Of a stretch of DNA of 64,000 nucleotides, positions 8,148 to 16,430 are shown in pieces. Under the pieces are notes generated by a model that worked only from the letters and a program-made list of their open reading frames with translations, searched no databases and was not told where the DNA came from. The position numbers were made by a program, and so were the translations under genes. How positions within the stretch are numbered: position 1 is the stretch's first letter; every line of letters starts with the position of its first letter. The DNA is from Pseudomonas fluorescens (GTDB taxonomy: Bacteria; Pseudomonadota; Gammaproteobacteria; Pseudomonadales; Pseudomonadaceae): contig NZ_LACH01000004.1 in NCBI RefSeq assembly GCF_000968015.1, positions 39,571 through 103,570 on the forward strand. Reading direction: 5' to 3'.

Positions 8148-8833
8148 GATTTGGGATCGTCGTCTTTCCAGGGAGCCGAAAGGTAGCGCGTGCGGTTGAA
8201 CGTCTCCAGCCACTCGGGGCAAAACACCACCAGCGCACTGACCACCATGCCGTTGATGAACGCTTCCGGAAAAATCAGCAGCCACAGATAACCGACAAAA
8301 TCTTCCAGCCAATACGGCATGGCGAAACGTTCGTCGAACCACAGCAACCACAGCGCCAGCAGCAGACACAGCAACGCCGACAGCGCCGCTGCAAAAAAAC
8401 CGGACACGAAGATATACACAAAGGGATTACGCGGTTGCGCTCGCTCCACCAGGATCGCGCAGCACTCGGTGACCAGCACCGGCAGCAGAATAAGCAGCGC
8501 GCCGTTGACCCCCATCGCAGCCAGATCCTGCCGCCCCAGCAGCACTAGTCCCGCTTGCGCGACCAACCCGCCGACAATCGCCAGCGGCCAGTCGAGCAAC
8601 AGGGTCACGGCGGTCATGCCGATAAAGTGGTAGGACACGCCGGTGTCGAAGTCTTGTCGCACCAGCCAGAGCATGAACAGCGCGAACACCGTGCCGAACA
8701 ACAGATGCTGGCGGCGACTGTCGCTGAACAGTTCGACCCACGGTGCTCGCGCAACGGCCCAGATCAGCACCGGTACGTAGATCAACCACCCCGCCGTGAG
8801 GGTTTCAAGTGACAGTAACTCGGCGCCGATCAT
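8144..8833 (-). CDS. CbiM-like energy-coupling factor permease family protein
   Basis: 229-residue membrane protein with about six hydrophobic segments, for example WLIYVPVLIWAVARAPWVEL, LLFGTVFALFMLWLV, FIGMTAVTLLLDWPLAIVGG and GALLILLPVLVTECCAI. The FHFIGMT-like motif SYHFIGMTAVTLLL and overall layout fit the CbiM/energy-coupling factor permease family (metal or vitamin S-components), but no ATPase or transmembrane partner lies nearby, so substrate and mechanism are open. The ATG at 8833 has GGGAG 11 bases upstream; a GTG four codons earlier overlaps that site and is less likely. Confidence 0.65.
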   Translation of the reverse strand: MIGAELLSLETLTAGWLIYVPVLIWAVARAPWVELFSDSRRQHLLFGTVFALFMLWLVRQDFDTGVSYHFIGMTAVTLLLDWPLAIVGGLVAQAGLVLLGRQDLAAMGVNGALLILLPVLVTECCAILVERAQPRNPFVYIFVSGFFAAALSALLCLLLALWLLWFDERFAMPYWLEDFVGYLWLLIFPEAFINGMVVSALVVFCPEWLETFNRTRYLSAPWKDDDPKS

Positions 8834-8909
8834 GGCTGGGCACACTCCCTTGTCTTGCCGAAAGAGAACAGGCCCTCAGTCTACACCGCCCCTCGAGCGC
8901 CCTTCGACT

Positions 8910-9842
8910 TCAGGCCCAATGCCGTGGATCGTTCATCACCGCCTCGTGTTCAGCGAACAGCTTGGGTAGTTCGGCCTTGAGAAAGTCCACCCAGGTCCTG
9001 ACCTTGGCATCGAGAAAACGCCGCGACGGGTACAACGCATACACATTGCGTTCACGAGGACGCCAGGCCGGCAGCAAGCGCAACAAGGTGCCATCGTTCA
9101 AGGGGCGCGTCGCGGTATAGAACGGAATCAGGCTGATCCCCATGCCGGCCTCCGACGCCTTGACCATCGACTCGGCGACGTTGCACTGAAAGGTCCTGGC
9201 CGGGCTGACAGCATGCTCGCCCTCTTCGTCCCGGAACACCCATTCATCGCTGTATAACGGGTCGAGCATGCGCAGGCACCGATGATCGTTCAGCGCCATC
9301 GGTGTGTGCGGCACGCCATGCCGTTGCAGGTACTCCGGGGAGGCGCAGGGCACGCTGTAAATCTGCCCGATCGCATGGGCGACCAATTGCGAATCGGCCA
9401 GTTCATGGGCAATTGAAATCACCACATCGTGCCCTTCCTCCAGCGGATCGGGATTGCGCTGCGACAGCGTCAGCTCGAACACCACATCGGGGTAAAGCTC
9501 GCTGTAACGGGCGATCAATGGCGTGATCAGTACGCCCAGGCCATTCATGCTGTGAACCCGCAGCCGTCCACTCGGTTTGAGATGGGCGCCGCGGGCCTCT
9601 GCCGTTGCCACCTCCATTTCTTCGAGTATTTGCCGACTGCGCACCAAAAAGCGTTCACCGGCCTCGGTCAGGCTCAATCGCCGCGTGGTGCGTTGCAGCA
9701 AGCGTGCTTGCACATGCTGCTCCAGATCGGCCACCAGCCGCGACACTTGCGCGGTCGACAGGTCCAGCGCATCGGCGGCGGCGGTAAAACTTGCGCAGTC
9801 CACCACACGGACGAACACCCGCAAGTTATTGAGCAGATCCAT
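8910..9842 (-). CDS. LysR-family transcriptional regulator
   Basis: 310-residue regulator. The N-terminal winged helix-turn-helix covers residues 1-60 (MDLLNNLRVFVRVVDCASFT, DLSTAQVSRLVADLEQHV, RRLSLTEAGERF), and the rest is a periplasmic-binding-protein-like effector domain. It resembles the large AaeR/DmlR-like subgroup, which does not fix the ligand. It is divergent from the DUF2790 gene, with a TTAC-N7-GTAA element between them. Targets may include itself and that neighbour; nothing links it directly to the benzoate transporter genes. Confidence 0.93.
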   Translation of the reverse strand: MDLLNNLRVFVRVVDCASFTAAADALDLSTAQVSRLVADLEQHVQARLLQRTTRRLSLTEAGERFLVRSRQILEEMEVATAEARGAHLKPSGRLRVHSMNGLGVLITPLIARYSELYPDVVFELTLSQRNPDPLEEGHDVVISIAHELADSQLVAHAIGQIYSVPCASPEYLQRHGVPHTPMALNDHRCLRMLDPLYSDEWVFRDEEGEHAVSPARTFQCNVAESMVKASEAGMGISLIPFYTATRPLNDGTLLRLLPAWRPRERNVYALYPSRRFLDAKVRTWVDFLKAELPKLFAEHEAVMNDPRHWA

Positions 9843-9865
9843 AAGCCCTCCACGGGCAGTGACTG

Positions 9866-9880
9866 TTACGTTTCATGTAA
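9866..9880. promoter_or_regulatory. candidate LysR-type binding site
   Basis: TTACGTTTCATGTAA is an inverted repeat TTAC-N7-GTAA containing the T-N11-A core expected for LysR regulators. It lies 24 bases before the LysR start and 84 before the DUF2790 start. Confidence 0.35.
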
Positions 9881-9963
9881 GGCTGCATCAGGCGCTGGCC
9901 CCTTTATCGGTGGTGGGCAAAGACTAGAATTCAGGTATCGGAATCAACACGGAGCACGGAAAA

Positions 9964-10206
9964 ATGAAAACCCTGATCAGCCTGTTTCTGACCGTTGTCG
10001 CCACCTCGGCCATGGCCGCCGGCAACGAGCCCGCCGCTACCTCGTACAACCCGGCACAGCCGCTGGACATCGCCGAAGTGGTTTCAGTGTCGAACACCGC
10101 GACCGCCTGCGGGGTTGTGCCTGCGGCCATGGAGTACGTCGATCATCAAGGCCAGACTCATCGCGTGACGTACGAGGTCATGGGGGATTGCACCAGCAAC
10201 CTGTAA
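9964..10206 (+). CDS. DUF2790 domain periplasmic protein
   Basis: 80-residue exported protein. Signal peptide residues 1-19 (MKTLISLFLTVVATSAMA), then a small domain with two cysteines (TATACGVVP and MGDCTSN) likely joined by a disulfide, and the DUF2790 signature GVVPAAMEYVDHQGQTHRVT. Function unknown; paralogues are common in Pseudomonas and several are stress or metal responsive. GGAGCACGGAAAA precedes the ATG. Confidence 0.85.
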   Translation: MKTLISLFLTVVATSAMAAGNEPAATSYNPAQPLDIAEVVSVSNTATACGVVPAAMEYVDHQGQTHRVTYEVMGDCTSNL

Positions 10207-10224
10207 TCACTGGCACTGCACGAC

Positions 10225-10872
10225 TCACACAATCATTCGTTTCGCCTGCAAGGCCAGATCATGCAGGCCGGTCAGGCGCGCCATGATGCGTTCGACCACC
10301 TCGACCCTGGCCACCGCACCGCTTTGCAGTTCGCCCATCGAGTGCAAGGCCACTCCGGCTTTTTCCAGGCCCAGACGTGTAGAGCCGGACAACTGCTGAA
10401 GACCTTGGCGTGCCTGTTCAGCGGACTGTTCCAGCCCCGTAGCGATTTGCCGGATCTGCGCACTGGAGTCCGCTGCCTGACGCGAGAGATTGCGCACCTC
10501 ATCGGCCACCACCGCAAAACCTCGACCATGACTGCCCGCCCTCGCCGCCTCAATGGCTGCGTTCAACGCCAACAGGTTGGTCTGACGGGAAATGGCCTGG
10601 ATGCTGCCGACAATCGCGCCGATGCGCATCGACTGACTGCCGAGCTCGTCGAACACTTGATCCAGACGCTGCATGTAGAGGTTCAGATCTTCCAGCACAC
10701 TGGCCGAAGACTGCATGCTCAACGCACTCGCCTTCACCCGTTCACCTGCCGTGCGCGCCAGTTGATTGGCAAAGCGCATGTCTTCCTCGGTTTGCAGCAC
10801 GGACTCGGTCAATCGCTCCAGCGTGACCTGCAAGCGGTTTTTGTGCGGTGGCTGTTCTTTTTCAGGGTTCAT
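10225..10872 (-). CDS. soluble chemoreceptor signalling domain (minimal MCP)
   Basis: 215-residue protein consisting of the cytoplasmic signalling hairpin of a methyl-accepting chemotaxis protein and little else. The CheA/CheW contact tip is intact ([39 protein letters not shown]). There is no transmembrane segment, HAMP or recognisable ligand-binding domain; residues 1-30 are polar. The ATG overlaps the stop of the porin gene (ATGA), which rejects the upstream start at 10884. It is the last gene of the benzoate-type transport operon, so a link between uptake and chemotaxis is inferred. Confidence 0.88.
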   Translation of the reverse strand: MNPEKEQPPHKNRLQVTLERLTESVLQTEEDMRFANQLARTAGERVKASALSMQSSASVLEDLNLYMQRLDQVFDELGSQSMRIGAIVGSIQAISRQTNLLALNAAIEAARAGSHGRGFAVVADEVRNLSRQAADSSAQIRQIATGLEQSAEQARQGLQQLSGSTRLGLEKAGVALHSMGELQSGAVARVEVVERIMARLTGLHDLALQAKRMIV

Positions 10873-12137
10873 AGCAGCGTCCATGTGTAGCTGAGGATCA
10901 AGCGGTTTTCGTCGATGTCACTGCGGTAGTTGGAACGGGCCATAGCGTTACGTACGCGAATCCCTAGGCCTTTGAGGCTGCCGCTTTGCAGCACATAGCC
11001 GAGATCGAGATCACGCTCGCGATCCTTGCCCTCGAACCCTTTGCCGGTATCGACATTGTTGCCGGTGATGTAGCGCACGGTACTGGTCAGCCCCGGCACG
11101 CCGAGGGCCGCGAAATCGTAGTCGTAACGCGCCTGCCAGGAGCGTTCATCGGTGAAGGCGAACTCGTAGGTCGGCACCTCGTTACCCAGTGGGCTGATGT
11201 TGGCAAACACTCGCGGGAAGGCGCTGTCGCCGAACATGCCCTGATAACCGACATAGAACGTGTGGCCGCCACGCTTGGCCGACAGCAAGGAGAAGAACGC
11301 CTGGTTGTCGATGTTGCCCAGCAGCTTTTTGCCGTCTTCGCGCGAATCGTAGTAACCAAGGTTGGCGCCCAGGATCCAGTTACCGAGTGGCTCGCTGTGT
11401 TTGAGGCCGAGAAAACGCTGGTTGTAGATATCTTCCAGTTGCCCGAACCAGGCGCTGACCGAGCTGCGTTTATTGTTGAAGGCGTAATCGGCGCCGGCAA
11501 AGTTGAAGCCATCGCTGCTGACCTGACGCTGCGGTACATGACCGAGCATGGCTTGCATCTTTTCGTCACCCGCCTCGTTGCGCAGGCTGGTCGAGCTCAA
11601 GTGGCCACCTTGCAACGTCAGGCCATTGATCTCGTTCGAGCTGATGCTCGCGCCCTGATAGCTGGGCGGCAGCAAACGGATATCGCTGAAGGCCAGCACT
11701 GGCAAGTTGGGTTGCAGCTCACCCACCTTCAGTTCGGTTTTGGAGAAACGCACCTTCAACGCGCCTTCCAGTCGGCTGTAATCATTCGCCGCGCGCCCGT
11801 CATCCTGCACCGGCAGCAAACCGGTATTGACCCGGTCCGGGCTGCTGTCGAGTTTGAGGCCGAGCAGGCCAATGACATCCACACCAAAACCGACAGGGCC
11901 CTGGGTGTAACCGGATTTAACGTTGAGGATGAAGCCCTGCGCCCACTCTTCAGCCTTCGATTGTTGGTTGGCCCCGACGATGTCGGAAAAGTCCCGGCTG
12001 AAGTAGTAGTTGCGCGCTTGCAAGGTGGCGGTGGTGTCTTCGATGAAGCCACTCTCGGCCGCCATCGCACAGGCGGAGAAACTCGAGACGACCGCCATGG
12101 ACAACACTGAACCGGTTGTTGGAAGAATCTGTTTCAT
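10869..12137 (-). CDS. benF: OprD-family porin, benzoate-type (BenF-like)
   Basis: 422-residue outer membrane channel. Residues 1-27 are a signal peptide ending CAMA; the mature part starts [20 protein letters not shown], the hallmark of the OprD/Occ family, and ends with the beta-signal-like ILSYTWTLL. OprD-family porins take up small carboxylates or basic amino acids. Position directly after benK and benE supports the aromatic acid (OccK/BenF) branch; the exact substrate is inferred from neighbours. Its stop overlaps the chemoreceptor start, and it begins 20 bases after benE. Confidence 0.85.
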   Translation of the reverse strand: MKQILPTTGSVLSMAVVSSFSACAMAAESGFIEDTTATLQARNYYFSRDFSDIVGANQQSKAEEWAQGFILNVKSGYTQGPVGFGVDVIGLLGLKLDSSPDRVNTGLLPVQDDGRAANDYSRLEGALKVRFSKTELKVGELQPNLPVLAFSDIRLLPPSYQGASISSNEINGLTLQGGHLSSTSLRNEAGDEKMQAMLGHVPQRQVSSDGFNFAGADYAFNNKRSSVSAWFGQLEDIYNQRFLGLKHSEPLGNWILGANLGYYDSREDGKKLLGNIDNQAFFSLLSAKRGGHTFYVGYQGMFGDSAFPRVFANISPLGNEVPTYEFAFTDERSWQARYDYDFAALGVPGLTSTVRYITGNNVDTGKGFEGKDRERDLDLGYVLQSGSLKGLGIRVRNAMARSNYRSDIDENRLILSYTWTLL

Positions 12138-12157
12138 CGTTTTTTCTCTTATTTTTA

Positions 12158-13375
12158 TTAATCGACAGGTTGAAGTGCTTCAGCCGCAGCGGATTCGCGG
12201 CGGGGAACGGGACGACGGGCGTTCAACAACACGTGGGTGACCATGCCGAAAATCAGCCCCCAAAAAGCGGCGGACAAACCCAACAACGACATGCCCGACG
12301 CGGTGGTCAGAAAGGTCACCAATGCGGCTTCGCGATCACTCGGCACGGCCATCGCGCCGGCCAACGCCCCGGCAATCGCAGCGAACAGCGCCAGCCCGGC
12401 CAAGGCTGCGATCAGTTCTTTGGGGAACGCGGAAAACAGTGAAACCAGGGTGGCGCCGAAGATCCCCAACACCAGGTAACACAGCCCGCCCACAACCCCG
12501 GCCACATAGCGTTTGCCGGGATCCTCATGGGCCTCGCGCCCGGTACAAATCGCCGCGGTGATAGCTGCCAGATTCAGCCCATGGCAACCAAACGGCGCCA
12601 ACAGCGCCGTGCCCACCGCACTGCTGGCGATGATCGAGCCGGCCGGTGTTGCGTAACCGCTGGCGCGCAGCACCGCCATGCCGGGAACGAACTGGCCGGT
12701 CAGCGCTACCATCACCAGCGGCAAGGCGATGTTCAGGGTCGCGCTCACGCTGAACGCGGGCGTGATCCACACCGGCGTGGCCAACCCGATCACCAACGCT
12801 TCGCTGTGCAAATCACCGGCGAGAAACGCCATCGAGCAGCCCACCATCAGCACCATCAACACCGCATAACGCGGCATCAGCCGTTTGCAGATCAGGTACG
12901 TGGCGAACATCGCCAGCACCAGCAATGGCTTGCCCTGCAACGAGACGAATAAGCCGGTGCCGAAGCTGAACAGAATTCCCGCCAGCATCGCTGCCGCAAT
13001 CGCCGCAGGCAGTTTGCCGATGATCCGATCAAACGCCCCCGAGACCCCGACCAGAAAGATAATCAAGCTGCTGACCAGATACGCGCCTACCGCTTCCGGC
13101 ATTGAAATCCCCGGCAACAGTGCCACCAGCAACGCCGAACCCGGCGCCGACCACGCGATGATCACCGGGACGCGGTAACGCAGGCTCAGACCGATGCCGA
13201 GTACGGCGCTGCCGATGGAGATCGCCCAGACCCAGGAAGACAGCACCTCCCGCGAGAGGTGCGCGGTCTCGGCGGCCTGAAAGATGATCACCAACGGGCC
13301 TGCGTAGGAAATCACCGTGGCGATAAATCCGGCGACTGCCGCAGATAGGGAAAAGTCCCGGACTAACGCTCTCAT
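12158..13375 (-). CDS. benE: benzoate/H+ symporter BenE
   Basis: 405-residue inner membrane permease of the BenE family with about 12 hydrophobic segments (for example [59 protein letters not shown]). The family motif [20 protein letters not shown] is intact. BenE proteins import benzoate with protons. The ATG overlaps the stop of the MFS gene (ATGA), so both are translated together. The product ends [14 protein letters not shown], of normal length. Confidence 0.93.
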   Translation of the reverse strand: MRALVRDFSLSAAVAGFIATVISYAGPLVIIFQAAETAHLSREVLSSWVWAISIGSAVLGIGLSLRYRVPVIIAWSAPGSALLVALLPGISMPEAVGAYLVSSLIIFLVGVSGAFDRIIGKLPAAIAAAMLAGILFSFGTGLFVSLQGKPLLVLAMFATYLICKRLMPRYAVLMVLMVGCSMAFLAGDLHSEALVIGLATPVWITPAFSVSATLNIALPLVMVALTGQFVPGMAVLRASGYATPAGSIIASSAVGTALLAPFGCHGLNLAAITAAICTGREAHEDPGKRYVAGVVGGLCYLVLGIFGATLVSLFSAFPKELIAALAGLALFAAIAGALAGAMAVPSDREAALVTFLTTASGMSLLGLSAAFWGLIFGMVTHVLLNARRPVPRRESAAAEALQPVD

Positions 13376-14739
13376 GAAGCGTCGCCAACAGACCCGTCGA
13401 GCGAACCGTGGCGCAGGCCCGACAGCGCTTGTTTAGCACTGCGCCGACTGCTGACGGCGAACACGGTCATGGCAATCGCGGCCACCGCTCCGGGCAAGGC
13501 AAAAGCCATGAAATTCAGTTGCAGTGGCAGGCTGATCCCGAGCAACGCACCGCCCAGCAGCGGTCCGACAATGGCACCGTTGCGCCCGATGCCCGACGCC
13601 CAACCCAAACCGGTGGAGCGAATGGTCATGGAGTAGAACTGCGCGGCGCAGGCGTACAACAGAATCTGCGAGCCGATGGTGGTGGCGCCGGCGATGGCGA
13701 TCAGCAGGTACAACAGCGGCATCGGGCTGTTGATACCCAGCAAGGTGATCGACACCGCAGCCACGGCGAAGAACACCGCCAACACCCGCGGCAGGTTGAG
13801 TTTGTCTCCCAGCACACCGCCGCCGACCGCGCCGAAAATGGCGCCGAAGTTGAGCACCAGCAGGAACGACAAACTAGAGCCCAGGCTATAACCGGCGTTG
13901 GCCATCAGTTTTGGCAGCCAGGAACTCAAGGCGTAGACCATCAGCAAGCAGCAGAAAAACGCCAGCCACAGCATCAGCGTGCGCAGCGCACGGCCTTCGC
14001 GAAATAGTTGCAACACCGGGGTGCCAGTGCCCTTCACTTCGCTCATGTGCAGCTGATCGCTGGTTTGCGCGACGTAAGCCGGATCAATCCGTTCCAGAAC
14101 GTTGCGCGCCTCTTCATTGCGTCCCTGACGCAGCATGAAACCCACCGATTCGGGCAGGAAGTACATGATCAACGGCAACAACAGCAACGGCAGCACCGCC
14201 ACGTAAAACACCGATTGCCAGCCAAAACTCGGGATCAGCACGATACCGAGCCCCGCCGAGAGCATGCCACCCACCGAATAGCCGCTGAACATGATCGCCA
14301 CCAGCGTGCTGCGGATTTTCTTCGGCGCGTACTCGTTCATCAGCGCCACGACGTTGGGCATCACCCCGCCAATGCCAAGCCCGGCAATGAACCGGCAGAG
14401 GCCAAACTCGGTGGGGTTGCGGGCAAAACCATTGAGCACGGTAAAACCGCTGAACAGCATCACGCAGATCGTGATGGCTTTTTTGCGGCCGATCCTGTCG
14501 GACAGCGGGCCGAAGAACAGCGCGCCGAACATCATCCCGAACAATGCATAGCTGCCCAGTGCGCCTGCTTGCAGGGGACTGAGCCCCCACTCTTTCATCA
14601 GCATCGGCAGCACCACGCCGTAGATCACCAAATCGTAACCGTCGAAAATGATGATCAGGGCACACCAGAACAGCACCATCCAGTGAAAGCGGTTGAATCG
14701 TGCGTTGTCGATAACCTCATGTACGTCGATCTTGCGCAT
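13372..14739 (-). CDS. benK: MFS aromatic acid transporter BenK-like
   Basis: 455-residue major facilitator of the aromatic acid:H+ symporter family (BenK, PcaK). Twelve membrane helices are apparent. The family motif FDGYDLVIYGVVLP lies in helix 1, GPLSDRIGRKK is the loop 2-3 signature, and helix 4 contains RFIAGLGIGGVMPNVVAL. The start MRKIDVHEVIDNARFNRFHW was chosen; the frame is open 77 codons further upstream but lacks a transporter-like sequence and covers the operator. First gene of the operon benK-benE-benF-MCP. Benzoate is the likeliest substrate given benE; another hydroxybenzoate is possible. Confidence 0.88.
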   Translation of the reverse strand: MRKIDVHEVIDNARFNRFHWMVLFWCALIIIFDGYDLVIYGVVLPMLMKEWGLSPLQAGALGSYALFGMMFGALFFGPLSDRIGRKKAITICVMLFSGFTVLNGFARNPTEFGLCRFIAGLGIGGVMPNVVALMNEYAPKKIRSTLVAIMFSGYSVGGMLSAGLGIVLIPSFGWQSVFYVAVLPLLLLPLIMYFLPESVGFMLRQGRNEEARNVLERIDPAYVAQTSDQLHMSEVKGTGTPVLQLFREGRALRTLMLWLAFFCCLLMVYALSSWLPKLMANAGYSLGSSLSFLLVLNFGAIFGAVGGGVLGDKLNLPRVLAVFFAVAAVSITLLGINSPMPLLYLLIAIAGATTIGSQILLYACAAQFYSMTIRSTGLGWASGIGRNGAIVGPLLGGALLGISLPLQLNFMAFALPGAVAAIAMTVFAVSSRRSAKQALSGLRHGSLDGSVGDAS

Positions 14740-14831
14740 GGCATTTATCTCTTGTTGTTGTTTTTTTAAGAGCGTCGGTAACGCGGCTAACGTCCGTACA
14801 GCCGAGGGTAGAGGCGCCAGGCACGGGGCAA

Positions 14832-14867
14832 TATCCGCTTTGCGCAGATCGCTATCCGTTTTGTGCA
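14832..14867 (-). promoter_or_regulatory. tandem XylS/BenR-type operator
   Basis: On the minus strand TGCACAAAACGGATA and TGCGCAAAGCGGATA are direct repeats of the XylS/BenR consensus TGCA-N6-GGNTA (one mismatch in the second), separated by 6 bases and 21 bp apart. This repeats the geometry of the XylS-bound Pm promoter. The site is 93 bp or more upstream of the benK start. Confidence 0.75.
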
Positions 14868-14991
14868 ATGCCCTGAACCGGGCGCGGGATGAGGATTGTT
14901 GCGGGCATGGCGCGCCGCAGATCCGGTAGATCTGCCCCTCTCCGATAAACTGTCTTCTTTGCGATCGCATTTGAACGCTAAGCTTGGGCTT

Positions 14992-15618
14992 ATGGATGAC
15001 TCAGATTATTTACGCCTGCTGACCATCGCGGCCGAGCAAGCCAACGCGTTCCTGTCCAATGCCCGCAAATGGGAGCGTGAGCGTTGGGTCTGTCAGCGCC
15101 TGCTGCAAGGCCTGAACATTCCCTATCGCGCCGACGAATTCGCCCCGGCCGGGGAGCCGCCGGACGTACTGTTTCGTGACGCCAGTTTCGAAGTGTTTTT
15201 CGTGCTCGATGAAGGCCGACGCCTCAACGACGAATGGCGCGATGAGCTGCAACGCCGGCGCAGCGCGTTTTCCCTGAGTTCGCTGGTGCGCCGCGAGGCC
15301 AAGCCCCGGCGCATTCCGGCCAATGAATTCTTGCTGAGACTGGCGCCGACCTTGCGCAAAAAAGCCCATAACTACAAAGAGCGTGGCATGGACCTGGGCG
15401 AACTGGACATCATCGCCTTCGCCAGCCTCAAGCGCGAAGTGCTGGACCTCAACAGCCATTTCCCGCCGCCGACCGAATACCTGCGCCAGGGCTGGCGCTC
15501 GTTGTCGCTGGTCGGCCCGACCTTCGCCCGCGTGCTGTTCGCGCACCCCGATGCACCGGATTTCCTGCGCAGCAACCTGGGACGCAGCATTGTTTTCGAC
15601 GTCGGGATCAGCCTGTGA
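14992..15618 (+). CDS. DUF1780 domain protein
   Basis: 208-residue soluble protein of the DUF1780 family, function unknown. It is rich in basic and acidic residues with no signal or membrane segment; the middle (LRRRRSAFSLSSLVRREAK-like stretch) is strongly basic. Start MDDSDYLRLLTIAAEQ is chosen because the 32 residues before it look untranslated. It overlaps the MOSC gene by 4 bases (GTGA), and the pair with the following DUF3094 and ndh genes is conserved in pseudomonads. Confidence 0.82.
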   Translation: MDDSDYLRLLTIAAEQANAFLSNARKWERERWVCQRLLQGLNIPYRADEFAPAGEPPDVLFRDASFEVFFVLDEGRRLNDEWRDELQRRRSAFSLSSLVRREAKPRRIPANEFLLRLAPTLRKKAHNYKERGMDLGELDIIAFASLKREVLDLNSHFPPPTEYLRQGWRSLSLVGPTFARVLFAHPDAPDFLRSNLGRSIVFDVGISL

Positions 15619-16142
15619 GTCCATTGCAGGAGCTGATTGCCGAAGTGCCACAAACGGGTCGCGTTCGCTGGATCGGCGTGCGGCCGCAATCACGTTCTCA
15701 GATGATCGAACTCGATGCCGTGGAGGCGCGGCTTGAAGCCGGCTTGACCGGTGATCACGCGCGTCCCGGCGTACGCAATGCGCGGCAGGTGACGCTGATT
15801 CAGTGGGAGCATCTGGCAGTGATCAGTTCGCTGATGGGTCGCCCGGAAGATAAACCGGTGCTGCCTAATGATTTGCGGCGCAACCTCGCTATCAGCGGTA
15901 TCAATCTGTTCAGTCTCAAGGGTCGACGCTTCCGGATCGGTCAGGCGATTTTCGAAACCACCGGCTGGTGCCAACCCTGCGCCCGCCTCGAGAACAACCT
16001 CGGCCCCGGGACCTTTCAGGCCGTTCGCGGACATGGCGGAATCACCGCCCGGGTGTTACAAAGTGGAATCATTCGCCTGGACGACACGGTGAGCGTCGAG
16101 CCCATTCCTGCCAGCGGCTATGCTCCGTTCAACGTTCGTTAA
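15615..16142 (+). CDS. MOSC domain protein
   Basis: 175-residue MOSC-domain protein, the sulfur-carrier fold related to the C-terminus of molybdenum cofactor sulfurase. Characteristic segments are WIGVRPQSRSQMIELDAVEA, LTGDHARPGVRNARQVTLIQ and ETTGWCQPCARLENNLGPG, where the cysteine in the last motif is the likely sulfur carrier. GTG start overlaps the DUF1780 stop. Its acceptor is unknown; molybdoenzyme or detoxification roles are possible by family. Confidence 0.88.
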   Translation: MSPLQELIAEVPQTGRVRWIGVRPQSRSQMIELDAVEARLEAGLTGDHARPGVRNARQVTLIQWEHLAVISSLMGRPEDKPVLPNDLRRNLAISGINLFSLKGRRFRIGQAIFETTGWCQPCARLENNLGPGTFQAVRGHGGITARVLQSGIIRLDDTVSVEPIPASGYAPFNVR

Positions 16143-16196
16143 ATCAGCCTGTAGCTTCTACACATTCAGCAACGTCTACCCCTGACGAGGCCCAAT

Positions 16197-16370
16197 ATGA
16201 CCAGCCGCCTGAACCCCGACGACCAAAAGCATGTCGAAGAGTACCTGCAACTGTCCCAGCACCAAGTCGAGCGCCGGCCTTTCCGGCCGTGGATGCTCCT
16301 GGTGGTGGTGTTGGCAGTGACCATTGGTTTAGGCCTGTTGAGCCGACTTATCAGTTACCTGACGCTATGA
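16197..16370 (+). CDS. DUF3094 small membrane protein
   Basis: 57-residue single-pass protein reading MTSRLNPDDQKHVEEYLQLS, a basic stretch VERRPFRPW, then a membrane segment MLLVVVLAVTIGLGLL and a short tail. DUF3094 members in pseudomonads sit directly before ndh as here. Function unknown; a role linked to the membrane-bound NADH dehydrogenase is suggested only by position. Starts 54 bases after the MOSC gene and ends 60 before ndh. Confidence 0.8.
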   Translation: MTSRLNPDDQKHVEEYLQLSQHQVERRPFRPWMLLVVVLAVTIGLGLLSRLISYLTL

Positions 16371-16430
16371 GCTGCATCGCGCTCGCTCGGGTAATTGCAC
16401 CGATTTCTTTTAGCCTTGCGAGATATCCCC

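Noticed and set aside
10986..12110. Plus-strand open frame of 374 codons opposite the porin
   Set aside because: No signal, domain or ribosome site; the porin on the other strand is certain.
14740..14970. N-terminal extension of the BenK-like transporter
   Set aside because: The 77 extra codons cover the XylS/BenR-type sites and do not resemble MFS sequence.
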